NCBI GenBank assembly: GCA_964354855.1
Contig: CAYHBO010000017.1
Coordinates: 1-32,315, forward strand
Direction of reading: 5' to 3'
DNA length: 32,315 nt
From: CAYHBO01 sp964354855
Lineage (GTDB): Bacteria > Babelota > Babeliae > Babelales > RVW-14
Shown: in pieces, positions 9,119 through 16,841 of the stretch
Layout: every line of letters starts with the position of its first letter
How positions within the stretch are numbered: position 1 is the stretch's first letter
Notes under the pieces: model-generated
Seen by the model: the letters and a program-made list of their open reading frames with translations, nothing else
Told to the model about the DNA's origin: nothing
Databases searched by the model: none
Made by a program: the position numbers and the translations under genes

Positions 9119-9483
9119 TGTATCAAGAAGAATTACTCGAACATTACAAGTACCCGTACAACAAATGTAAGCTCACCGAGCCAGCATCATTTGCAACAGA
9201 ACAGTACAATCCATCATGTGGGGATAGCATTTCCATGGAAGGCATTGTGGTAGATGGGATTCTTACAAAACTTTATTTTCAAGGCAAAGGGTGTGTAATT
9301 AGTCAGGCAACAGCATCTATGCTGGTAGAACAAAGTGAAAAGAAAACGATAGAAGAACTGTTGGCATTAACCTCTGAAGATATCTTTAAGCTCGTTAAAA
9401 TTGAATTAGGCCCGGTACGTATGAAGTGCGCATTACTGCCACTACAAGCGTTACAAGATGGGTTGAAGAAATTTTTTGTGTGA
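9115..9483 (+). CDS. sufU: SufU-like iron-sulfur scaffold or sulfur-transfer protein
   Basis: Accepts sulfur from SufS. The three ligand cysteines are in place: YNPSCGD (Cys35, with Asp37), GKGCVISQATASM (Cys60) and VRMKCALLPLQAL (Cys105). The residue before the third cysteine is Lys, as in SufU (RIKC in the Bacillus protein), and not the His of IscU. However, only 45 residues separate the second and third cysteines; this is like IscU and lacks the roughly 20-residue insertion of typical SufU, so the protein is only 122 residues long. The start may be either ATG of the ATGATG at 9115-9120. It overlaps the sufS stop. Confidence 0.9.
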   Translation: MMYQEELLEHYKYPYNKCKLTEPASFATEQYNPSCGDSISMEGIVVDGILTKLYFQGKGCVISQATASMLVEQSEKKTIEELLALTSEDIFKLVKIELGPVRMKCALLPLQALQDGLKKFFV

Positions 9484-9492
9484 TCCCAGTCT

Positions 9493-9556
9493 TCTGCTAA
9501 CCATTCGAACGAGCATTGATGGCTTTTAGTTTAGTAGAGTTAATCTGGTTAGCAGA
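9493..9556. repeat. Widely spaced 11-base inverted repeat between sufU and galU
   Basis: TCTGCTAACCA at 9493-9503 is perfectly complementary to TGGTTAGCAGA at 9546-9556, with a 42-base loop. It lies between the converging ends of sufU and galU and could act as a bidirectional transcription end or stabilise the 3' ends. No T-run follows on either strand, so it is not a standard intrinsic terminator. Confidence 0.4.
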
Positions 9557-9605
9557 GCAGCGTGTGGGAGCGATAAAGAACAAAAAGACGAGCAGATTTA
9601 ATAGA

Positions 9606-10517
9606 TTAAAGATGCGCAAGTGTTTCGGCTTTGCCTTTCATCATGACATAATCTTTATCCAGTTTACGGAGATAAGCGAGCATGGCATCGCCGTATTGAC
9701 CACTGCGTAAAGCGGTATCAATTGATGCTTTGAGTAGCCCAAATGGGGTTCCTGTGTCATAACGTTCTGCTTGGATTTTGTAAGCAAAAACCTTTTCGCG
9801 TGATTGTAATAATTTTTGAATCGCATCCGTGAGTTGTATTTCACCACCAACCCCAACTTGTTGTTCATCAAGGATCTCAAAAATGGTTGGTGATAAAATG
9901 TATCGACCAACAATAGCCAAGTTCGATGGAGCATCTGCTTCGTTTGGTTTTTCAACAACATCTTTAATCTGAAAGAGATTGGGTGAAAATTGTTTACGAA
10001 TATCAATGACGCCATAGCGAGATAGTTCATGTGAAGGGACTTCTTGTACTGCTATGACGCTGCATTTTTCTTGAGCTGCTACTTGTGCAAGCTGAGCGAT
10101 AACCGATACGCCAGTAAAAATATCATCAGGGAGCAAGACGGCAACATATTCCTTGCCAATGCTGTGTCGTGCAGTCCATACCGCATGGCCTAATCCAAGC
10201 GGTTCTTGTTGGCGAACATAGATGAAATTTGCATTCTGCATAATTGATGAAACGCCATCAAGGAGCGATTGTTTACCTTTACTCTTTAGAAAAAAATCAA
10301 GCTCTTGATGTGCGTCAAAATGGTCTTCAATAACGGTCTTATTTTTTCCGGTGACCATGATGTAATTTTTTATACCGGCTTTAATTCCCTCTTCAACAAC
10401 ATATTGAATTGATGGCTTATCAAGGATAGGCAGCATCTCTTTTGGAATGGCCTTTGTTGCAGGTAGAAAGCGTGTTCCAAGTCCACCTGCTGGAATGATT
10501 GCTTTTGTGATTAACAT
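9606..10517 (-). CDS. galU: UTP-glucose-1-phosphate uridylyltransferase
   Basis: Makes UDP-glucose from UTP and glucose 1-phosphate, for polysaccharide and glycolipid synthesis. The nucleotidyltransferase signature IPAGGLGTRFLPATKAIPKE lies near the N-terminus, followed by PILDKPSIQYVVEEGIKAGI, the VEKP motif in the middle and GGEIQLTDAIQ near residue 230. The length of 303 residues is normal. AGGAAGG precedes the ATG at a 6-base spacing. pheS ends 70 bases upstream on the same strand, so the two may be cotranscribed. Confidence 0.96.
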   Translation of the reverse strand: MLITKAIIPAGGLGTRFLPATKAIPKEMLPILDKPSIQYVVEEGIKAGIKNYIMVTGKNKTVIEDHFDAHQELDFFLKSKGKQSLLDGVSSIMQNANFIYVRQQEPLGLGHAVWTARHSIGKEYVAVLLPDDIFTGVSVIAQLAQVAAQEKCSVIAVQEVPSHELSRYGVIDIRKQFSPNLFQIKDVVEKPNEADAPSNLAIVGRYILSPTIFEILDEQQVGVGGEIQLTDAIQKLLQSREKVFAYKIQAERYDTGTPFGLLKASIDTALRSGQYGDAMLAYLRKLDKDYVMMKGKAETLAHL

Positions 10518-10587
10518 ACTACACCTTCCTCTCTCTTCTTGTTATTTATTAAGCTCTCCTATTAAAAGCTTATGTTACTTATTCTCC

Positions 10588-11622
10588 TCAAAATTGCTTT
10601 AAAAAGCTAGTTTTGCCACTACTCAAGAGGCGAATATCATTGATGCCGTACCTGAGCATGACAAGTCGTGATAGTCCAAAACCAAAGGCAAATCCGGAAT
10701 ACTCATTAGGATCTATGCCGCATGCGCGTAATACGTTTGGATGAATGAGGCCACCAGGAAACACTTCTATCCAGGTGCTTTTTTTACATGTTGAGCAGCC
10801 TTGCTTGCAAAATGGACAGCGCATATCAATTTCAACACCCGGTTCAACGAATGGGAAGAATCCTGGTCGAATGCGGATATCAATCGATTCTTTGTTAAAT
10901 AATTTTTTTACAAATGTTTGAAGGGTGGCAAAAAGATGCGATAACGTAATATTTTTATCGATTAATATTCCTTCGCACTGCATGAACATGTAGTCATGTG
11001 AGGCATCAACCGCTTCATGGCGATAAGTGCGACCAGGAACAATTGCCGCAATGGGTGGCTTCTTTGATTGCATCGCATGAATTTGCACTGAAGACGTATG
11101 GGTTCGCATAAGATGATTTGGTAGATCGGTCCAGAGGGTGTCATACATGTCGCGTGCTGGGTGGTCTTGTGGGATGTTGAGCGCGGTGAAGTTATAAAAA
11201 TCGGTTTCAAGCTCTGGGCCATCAAGAACCTCGTACCCCATCGACATAAAAATATTCTCAATTTCTTCGATGCATTGAGAGTAAGGATGAATAGACCCTT
11301 CTTGCATGTGCGGTTTATAAGCGGTGACATCAAAGTTTTGTTGTTTTGCGATTACTGCTTGAGCTTGCTTTTGTGTAAGGGAGTCTTGTGTGTCTTTGAG
11401 ATGGCTCTCAAAAAATACTTTAAGATCATTTACCGCGGGTCCTATCGCGCGTTTATCTTCCACAGAAAGTGCTTTGAAATCATTCATTAAATCAAGGATG
11501 GTGCCTTTTTTACCTAAAAAATGGAGGCGAACTTCTTCAAGTTGATTGAGTGTTTGAGCACTACTCAGCATAGCTTCAAAAGCTTGCTGTGTAGCGATGA
11601 TTTTATTTTTTAAGTTTTGCAT
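10588..11622 (-). CDS. pheS: Phenylalanyl-tRNA synthetase alpha subunit
   Basis: Charges tRNA-Phe together with PheT. It has an N-terminal coiled-coil arm (about 1-90) and a class II catalytic core with HPARDMYDTLW, the motif 2 region (FMQCEGILIDKNI) and the motif 3 region GFAFGFGLSRLVMLRYGI. A Cys cluster, CPFCKQGCSTCK, before WIEVFPGG is a known variant that may bind zinc. The start is set at the ATG on the complement of 11620-11622, which follows AGGAG directly; the alternative upstream ATG would add six residues. Length 344, as usual. pheT, normally immediately downstream, is missing: galU follows instead. Confidence 0.96.
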   Translation of the reverse strand: MQNLKNKIIATQQAFEAMLSSAQTLNQLEEVRLHFLGKKGTILDLMNDFKALSVEDKRAIGPAVNDLKVFFESHLKDTQDSLTQKQAQAVIAKQQNFDVTAYKPHMQEGSIHPYSQCIEEIENIFMSMGYEVLDGPELETDFYNFTALNIPQDHPARDMYDTLWTDLPNHLMRTHTSSVQIHAMQSKKPPIAAIVPGRTYRHEAVDASHDYMFMQCEGILIDKNITLSHLFATLQTFVKKLFNKESIDIRIRPGFFPFVEPGVEIDMRCPFCKQGCSTCKKSTWIEVFPGGLIHPNVLRACGIDPNEYSGFAFGFGLSRLVMLRYGINDIRLLSSGKTSFLKQF

Positions 11623-11706
11623 ACCACTCCTAAAATACATGTGTCAGAGAATCTTTTTTCAAAGATACTAGCATGTTTTCGTTATTTTTCTAGGCAGGGA
11701 CTATTT

Positions 11707-11722
11707 TTAGGTATAGACCTAA
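11707..11722. promoter_or_regulatory. Small palindrome in the pheS upstream region
   Basis: TTAGGT at 11707-11712 and ACCTAA at 11717-11722 form a perfect 6-base inverted repeat with a 4-base centre, 85 bases upstream of the pheS start. It could be a protein-binding site or a leader hairpin. No T-box elements or Phe-rich leader peptide were seen around it, so any role is a guess. Confidence 0.25.
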
Positions 11723-11807
11723 CAATCACCTACTTCATGATATAAATAGTTATTACTATAAGCAATTATTGAGTTATGTAAGTATGGAAGTTGCTGATAA
11801 TCCAAGC

Positions 11808-13058
11808 TTATTGTTTTTCATAGATGGGAAATTTGTTGCAAGTAGCTTCAACTTCTTTCTTAAGTTTTGCTAGAAAATTGTCATTATGGCGATTTTTAAT
11901 CGCTTCATCGATCCAATGAACCAGTTGAGACACTTCTTGTTCCTTAAATCCGCGCGTTGTGACCGCCGGCGTGCCTATGCGAATGCCACTGGTAATGAGT
12001 GGGCGCTCAGGATCGAATGGAATAAGATTTCGGTTAACAATAATCGAACATTTACCTAAGATCTCTTCAACAAGAGCCCCGGTAATTTTTTCTAGAGCAT
12101 CAGGGGCATTTTTAGTGCGTAGATCAACTAAGAAAAGATGAGTATCGGTGCCGTCAGAGACGATGCGGTAGCCAAGATCTTTAAACGTTTTTGCCATGAT
12201 TTTTGCATTGGTAACCACTTGTTGTTGATATTGTTTAAAGTTTGGGGATAATGCTTCAGCAAAGCAAATACCTTTTGCTGCGATGATATGCATGAGTGGG
12301 CCGCCTTGAGATCCGGGGAACACCGCTTTATCGATTATAGCTGCCTGATCGCCTTTGCATAAAATCATACCGCCTCGTGGGCCGCGTAAGGTTTTATGGG
12401 TTGTGCTGCTGACAATATCTGCGAGCGGTACTGGGCTTGGGTGTAGGTCGGCGGCAATTAATCCTGCAATGTGCGCCATATCAACAAAAAGTAAAGCCTT
12501 ATTGTTTTGTGCGATTCGTGCGAATTTTGAAAAATCGATGGTACGCGAGTAAGCAGAGGCGCCTACAACGATCATTTTTGGTTTGTGTTGTTGTGTTAAA
12601 ATTTCAACTTCGTCGTAGTCAAGCAGTTCTGTTTCAGGTGATACATTGTAGCTGATCGCATTGAAAAGTTTTCCTGAAAAATTAAGTTTATGTCCATGCG
12701 TTAAGTGTCCACCGGAGTTGATATTAAGTCCAAGGACTGTATCTCCTGCCTGTAAGTTGCTGAAATAAACCGCCATGTTGGCTGATGATCCTGAGTGAGG
12801 TTGAAGGTTAACATGGTCGGCATGAAAAACTTCTTTAGCTAAATTATTTGCATGAGTTTCAATTTCATCGACAATCTCACATCCGCCGTAGTAGCGCCTT
12901 CCCGGGTATCCTTCAGCGTACTTGTTGGTTAAAATAGAGCCACTTGCTTTCAGTACATCGTTGCTGGCGTAATTTTCTGAAGCAATAAGATTGATTGTTT
13001 TTTCTTCGCGAATTGTTTCTCGATGTATGGCATCGAAAATTATGTTTTGGTTGGTCAT
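11808..13058 (-). CDS. glyA: Serine hydroxymethyltransferase
   Basis: Interconverts serine and glycine with transfer of a one-carbon unit to tetrahydrofolate; PLP-dependent and cytosolic. The PLP lysine is Lys222 in SSTTHKTLRGPRGG. VDMAHIAGL (192-200) carries the PLP-contacting Asp and His, and the N-terminal NLIASENYAS (23-32) and KYAEGYPGRRYYGG (46-59) are hallmarks. Length 416, as expected. AGGAA precedes the ATG. It is transcribed away from the palindromic repeat at 13149-13282 and is divergent to the methyltransferase gene. Confidence 0.97.
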   Translation of the reverse strand: MTNQNIIFDAIHRETIREEKTINLIASENYASNDVLKASGSILTNKYAEGYPGRRYYGGCEIVDEIETHANNLAKEVFHADHVNLQPHSGSSANMAVYFSNLQAGDTVLGLNINSGGHLTHGHKLNFSGKLFNAISYNVSPETELLDYDEVEILTQQHKPKMIVVGASAYSRTIDFSKFARIAQNNKALLFVDMAHIAGLIAADLHPSPVPLADIVSSTTHKTLRGPRGGMILCKGDQAAIIDKAVFPGSQGGPLMHIIAAKGICFAEALSPNFKQYQQQVVTNAKIMAKTFKDLGYRIVSDGTDTHLFLVDLRTKNAPDALEKITGALVEEILGKCSIIVNRNLIPFDPERPLITSGIRIGTPAVTTRGFKEQEVSQLVHWIDEAIKNRHNDNFLAKLKKEVEATCNKFPIYEKQ

Positions 13059-13436
13059 GGTTTGTTCCTAACAATATTTAAGTATCTCTAATTTTTATTT
13101 CTCGGGTATTTTTTAGTCTGGTAGTTTTACGAAGCTATAACGTAGGACACGTCATCCTCGCGAATGCGGGGATCCAGGTCTTTTTTCTTCTTTAAAATTT
13201 TTATATTTCTTCTTTTTTAAAGTTTTTAGAAGGTCAATAAAAGTAAGTAAGGCATGGATCCCCGCATTCGCGAGGATGACGTAGTGAGTTGGTTGCTACG
13301 TTATCTTATTCTTGAAGTATTTAATCAATTAAGACAGTTACATTTATTACTCACAATTCAAAGCTTTCAAAACTATATCATGAAATATACACTACCAAAA
13401 GTTTCAATGTTTAGATTCTGCTTAGGAGAGATGCTT
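13059..13436. other. Intergenic region between glyA and the methyltransferase gene
   Basis: This stretch separates divergent genes and must hold both promoters, although I found no convincing -35/-10 pair on either strand. More than a third of it is palindromic repeat copy 1 (13149-13282). The open frame running into it from the methyltransferase (from 13254) begins inside the repeat and translates the repeat arm, so it is not coding. Confidence 0.6.
13149..13282. repeat. Nested palindromic repeat, copy 1
   Basis: The left arm starts ACGTCATCCTCGCG at 13149 and the right arm ends CGCGAGGATGACGT at 13282. They are inverted copies of about 30 bases around an A/T-rich spacer. Each arm also folds on itself: CCTCGC, GAAT, GCGGGG. 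The inner end of the right arm has drifted (CATGGATCC instead of CCTGGATCC). The spacer is alignable with that of copy 2 at AGTTTTTAGAA and AAGTAAG, so copies 1 and 2 descend from one longer element. Similar arms are widespread in host-associated bacteria; no transposase lies near. Confidence 0.9.
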
Positions 13437-15056
13437 GTGAAGAACGTAATAAAATTATTTTTGTTAAGTTTGTTGGTAAGTGATTATGCATGTGCAACGT
13501 TACGTTATCCTGGGGAACAGGTGCAGTATCGCTTGAATATGCAAGATAAACTAATACAAGATGAGAGCGTGTATAAAAATTTTGCTGCTGATAGAAATAT
13601 TCAATCTAAAATTCCTACTAAAGCTGAAAAAGTATTCATGGATACGTTTATGAGCTTTAAAGATTTTATGGAGGAATCTTTGCATAACCCTGACTGGGGA
13701 TATTATGGAGCTGGTAATGTTATTTTTACACGGGAACATTTTTTAACGGTACCTAAACAGATCTCGCCAGCCTTTGGTGCAATGATTGCGTATCAGTCGT
13801 ATGCAATGTGGCGTTCTATGGTGTTATCAGGAGAAATGAAAGATGATGAGTCATTTTATATTATTGAATTTGGCGCAGGGGATGGTGATTTAGCGTATGA
13901 CATTCTTGATTCAATTCAGCGTAATATTGATACCGAGAAGCATCTTAATGTGCATCCACAATGGCAGCATTTTTATCGTTTAGTTAAATATTATATTGGT
14001 GAACGTGCTCCGGCTCTATGTGTTCGTCAAAGAACGAGAAATCAAAAATTTATTGATGAAAAAAAGTGTGAAATAATCAACACCGATGCTCGAGATGCGA
14101 AAAAATATTTTAGTCAAAAGATTAAAGGCTTAGTGTTATCAAACGAATTATTGGATACTTTTTGTTTACATAAAATACTGGTGTCTAAAAATAAACCGTG
14201 GAAAGTATGTTACTTGCTTCCCATTCTTAAAAAAGGGTTTTTTGATCAGAATACTGATCCATCGCTTGATCGGTTCAAAACTATTTTTGAAGAGCTTAAT
14301 TGTTACAATCGTGAAGTTCATGCCGAGTTTTTAAAGGGGGTTAATCTTGCATCTGATGATCTTATTCTCTCAAAAAAAGATTACCTTTATTTTAAAGCGC
14401 ATGAAAAAAAGCAGGGGAATTCTCTTGCGCCATTTTTAAGGCTTGAAGAAACGTATGTGATTGGGGTTGATTTGATTGATGAATTAGTGCCGTACATGAA
14501 GATGCACGGAAATTATCTTAAGCATCAGGTTCAACTGCGAGATATGACTCGAAATCGTTTTTTTTATGTTAACTACAGTGCTTCACAATTTATTCGTGAA
14601 GCATCAGCATTATTAGATTCTGGGTTTGTGATGACTATTGATTATGGGGAGACAAGTCTTGTTCATGATTGGCAACTAACTCATCCTTCAACTGCCATTC
14701 GCATGTATCCAGAGCGTATGAGTTGTTATCAAGAACCAGGTTCTGCCGATATTACGTCTGATGTAAATTTTACGGATCTTTATTTTACCGGTAAGGCGTG
14801 TGGTTTGGATCTTAGTTTTTATGGATGTCAAAAGGCATTACAAGCAACGCTGATAGTAGTTGATGATCAGACCGTCTTAGCTCCCTTTGATATGAAAAAT
14901 GAGTTATTTTCTCCGGTGTTGCCCGATGCCGCAATTGATTATTTTTGTACGTCACGTAGTGCAACTATGTTTAAAATGCTTATCCAAAAAAAAGTAAGTG
15001 CGGGTAATGGTTATAAACTTCTTGCGCCATCAGACCTACTCTTTCCTGCCTGGTAA
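13437..15056 (+). CDS. Exported MidA/NDUFAF7-like SAM-dependent methyltransferase
   Basis: The order of motifs matches the MidA (DUF185, Methyltransf_28) family, whose mitochondrial member NDUFAF7 methylates an arginine of complex I. They are FKDFMEESLHNPDWGYY (74-90), FLTVPKQISPAFG (102-114), SAM-binding motif I IIEFGAGDGDLAYDIL (142-157), GLVLSNELLDTF (post I) and GFVMTIDYGETS further on. I choose the GTG at 13437: AGGAG at 13424-13428 stands 8 bases before it, and it yields a clean signal peptide ending Ala-Cys-Ala, giving 539 residues. The ATG at 13431 is possible but only 2 bases from that site. The longer frame from 13254 starts inside a repeat. An exported member of this cytosolic or mitochondrial family is unusual; its target is unknown. 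Confidence 0.8.
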   Translation: MKNVIKLFLLSLLVSDYACATLRYPGEQVQYRLNMQDKLIQDESVYKNFAADRNIQSKIPTKAEKVFMDTFMSFKDFMEESLHNPDWGYYGAGNVIFTREHFLTVPKQISPAFGAMIAYQSYAMWRSMVLSGEMKDDESFYIIEFGAGDGDLAYDILDSIQRNIDTEKHLNVHPQWQHFYRLVKYYIGERAPALCVRQRTRNQKFIDEKKCEIINTDARDAKKYFSQKIKGLVLSNELLDTFCLHKILVSKNKPWKVCYLLPILKKGFFDQNTDPSLDRFKTIFEELNCYNREVHAEFLKGVNLASDDLILSKKDYLYFKAHEKKQGNSLAPFLRLEETYVIGVDLIDELVPYMKMHGNYLKHQVQLRDMTRNRFFYVNYSASQFIREASALLDSGFVMTIDYGETSLVHDWQLTHPSTAIRMYPERMSCYQEPGSADITSDVNFTDLYFTGKACGLDLSFYGCQKALQATLIVVDDQTVLAPFDMKNELFSPVLPDAAIDYFCTSRSATMFKMLIQKKVSAGNGYKLLAPSDLLFPAW

Positions 15057-15141
15057 GGGATTATTGACACCGCTAAATCGGTAACTTTATAGTGATTACC
15101 AGTCGTAGTTTTATGATGGTTTTTATTATAAGGGAGTATGG

Positions 15142-15639
15142 ATGAAGAAGTTGCTTAAGATATTATTACTTACTGCTTATGTTGCGCCAAATGTTTGTGT
15201 GGCTCGTGGGGGGTTTGGTGAGGGGCTTGCTGGAGGTATGCTTGGTGGCATGGTTACGGGTACACTTATGAATGCAGCATCACAACCGAGACAAACCGTT
15301 GTTGTTACTGAAGGTGGTAGTAGTAAGAGAGCTCGTGAGGATGCTGATGATGCAGAAGATGCTGCTCGTCGCGCAAAAAAAGCTAAAATAGAAGCTGAAG
15401 ATCGTTTAGAAGAAGAAAAGAGGCGCGTTCGAAAACTAGAAGAAGCTGCAAAAGAAGCAGAAGAACGTGTTAAAGAAGCAGAAGAAAAAGCTCGTAAGGC
15501 TGAAGCTAAGGCTAAAAAACAAAAAGAAGCTGAAGAAGAAGATGAAGAAGAAGAACAACCAAAGAAGAAAACTAGAAAAGCGAAGAAGGCTAAAAAAGTC
15601 GTAGCGGCTGAGGTTGACGAAGAGTCTGCAGATGAATAA
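15142..15639 (+). CDS. Exported coiled-coil protein with basic tail
   Basis: 165 residues. The signal peptide is MKKLLKILLLTAYVAPNVCVA. A Gly-rich segment (about 22-45, GGFGEGLAGGMLGGMVTGTL) resembles a glycine-zipper stretch. Residues about 58-135 form a long, highly charged helix dominated by Ala, Glu, Lys and Arg in heptad-like order, which is very likely a coiled coil. The C-terminus has a basic cluster, KKKTRKAKKAKK, then an acidic end. The basic clusters resemble nuclear localisation signals, but such charge patterns arise easily in coiled coils. GGGAG precedes the ATG. It follows the methyltransferase by 85 bases on the same strand. No family recognised. Confidence 0.82.
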   Translation: MKKLLKILLLTAYVAPNVCVARGGFGEGLAGGMLGGMVTGTLMNAASQPRQTVVVTEGGSSKRAREDADDAEDAARRAKKAKIEAEDRLEEEKRRVRKLEEAAKEAEERVKEAEEKARKAEAKAKKQKEAEEEDEEEEQPKKKTRKAKKAKKVVAAEVDEESADE

Positions 15640-15718
15640 GTAGAATTAGTAGATCTAAGGTAAATAACTACTGCATTTGTGACATGATATTTGTTGCATG
15701 ATGTGTTGATACTTTTTA

Positions 15719-15841
15719 ACGTCATCCTCGCGAATGCGGGGATCCAGGTCTTTTTTACTCTTTTTTTTAGTTTTTATAACTTTTTAGAAAATTAGAAAAT
15801 AAGAAGTAAGACCTGGATCCCCGCATTCGCGAGGATGACGT
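15719..15841. repeat. Nested palindromic repeat, copy 2 (perfect 32-base arms)
   Basis: The arms at 15719-15750 and 15810-15841 are perfect 32-base inverted copies, running from ACGTCATC inward to CCAGGTC, with a 59-base A/T-rich spacer. The whole element could form a long hairpin and each arm its own small hairpin. The perfect arms point to recent insertion or to gene conversion. It lies between the coiled-coil gene and the DsbD-like gene, both on the plus strand, and might limit read-through. Confidence 0.95.
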
Positions 15842-15920
15842 AGTTCTCACAATTATGGTTGATAAGCATCATAACGGATTCTTGTAGAAGATTTATCGAG
15901 TTATTTCCCCAGGGGGCCCT

Positions 15921-16841
15921 ATGACCAATACCTTAAAACCAACTTACCTAATAAAATTTTTTATTTTACTAATAACATTTAAGTTTACTTCAATTACGGT
16001 TATTTATACAGCACAGCCTGCAGCAACAAATCAAACACACCCTGTCAAACAACCAAAAAAGCGTACCCTTGCAGAGCGCCTTGAAAAAGCGGCGCGCCCA
16101 GGTAGAGCAACCTGGTTATTGTTGGTGATCGCATTTCTTACCGGTATTCTGATGAGTTTTACGCCGTGTGTGTATCCAATGATTCCGATTACCATGAGTA
16201 TTATGCATGGTAATGCAGCGGCAAGCTTAATGCGTAACTTTATAACAGCAGTGACTTATGTTGCTGGGATGTCAGTTGTGTATGCATCCCTTGGCTATGT
16301 TGCGGCAACAACATCGGTTATTTTTGGTCAGTGGATAGCAAGCCCCTGGGTAGTGGGGATTACGGTGTTATTCTTTTTATACTTTGCTTTTTCATTGTTT
16401 GGTTTTTACGAATTATATGTACCAAGATTTTTACAACAGCATGGAGAGATCAAAACAAAAGGTTCGCTTATGCATATATTTTTGTTTGGCATGATTACGG
16501 GGACCATTGCTTCACCATGTCTTACTCCTGGTCTAGCGGCACTTCTGACACTAGCGGCAAAAGTTGGTAACCCGTTGATTGGATTTATGATCTTATTTTT
16601 CTTCTCGCTGGGGATGGGATGTATTTTGATTTTGATTGGCACTTTTTCCGGGTCATTGGCATTGTTACCTCGGGCTGGAGAGTGGTTGAATGAAAGTAAA
16701 CGCATCATGGGTTTTTTATTGTTGGGTATGTGTGTTTACTTTGCGCAGCACTTTATGAGTGATCTGGTTGCATGGGTGCTTTATGGGTTAGTTGCCCTTC
16801 TATTCGCCATCTATGGGTTTTGGAATATACGGAGGAGGTAG
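15921..16841 (+). CDS. DsbD/CcdA-type transmembrane electron transporter
   Basis: Moves reducing electrons from cytosolic thioredoxin across the inner membrane to periplasmic thiol proteins. The transmembrane domain of DsbD is clear: FTPCVYPMIP (Cys83) and ASPCLTPGL (Cys200) are the two paired intramembrane cysteines, about 117 residues apart. Hydrophobic segments fill residues 64-303, about eight helices. A leading hydrophobic segment at 9-30 is followed by a basic linker. The periplasmic alpha domain and the C-terminal thioredoxin-like gamma domain of full DsbD are missing, so a separate partner must exist outside the window. Its last 42 bases overlap the converging ankyrin gene. A G-rich site (AGGGGG) precedes the ATG. 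Confidence 0.9.
   Translation: MTNTLKPTYLIKFFILLITFKFTSITVIYTAQPAATNQTHPVKQPKKRTLAERLEKAARPGRATWLLLVIAFLTGILMSFTPCVYPMIPITMSIMHGNAAASLMRNFITAVTYVAGMSVVYASLGYVAATTSVIFGQWIASPWVVGITVLFFLYFAFSLFGFYELYVPRFLQQHGEIKTKGSLMHIFLFGMITGTIASPCLTPGLAALLTLAAKVGNPLIGFMILFFFSLGMGCILILIGTFSGSLALLPRAGEWLNESKRIMGFLLLGMCVYFAQHFMSDLVAWVLYGLVALLFAIYGFWNIRRR

Noticed and set aside
9484..9605. Possible tRNA between sufU and galU (TTCGAAC)
   Set aside because: The bases around TTCGAA do not form a T-stem on either strand and no acceptor or anticodon stem fits.
13254..13436. N-terminal extension of the methyltransferase (MDPRIREDD...)
   Set aside because: It starts inside palindromic repeat copy 1, and the first residues are a translation of the repeat arm; a GTG with a proper ribosome-binding site and signal peptide lies further downstream at 13437.
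15177..15725. 182-residue minus-strand frame rich in Ser and Ala
   Set aside because: Antisense shadow of the coiled-coil gene; the low-complexity codons leave the opposite frame open.
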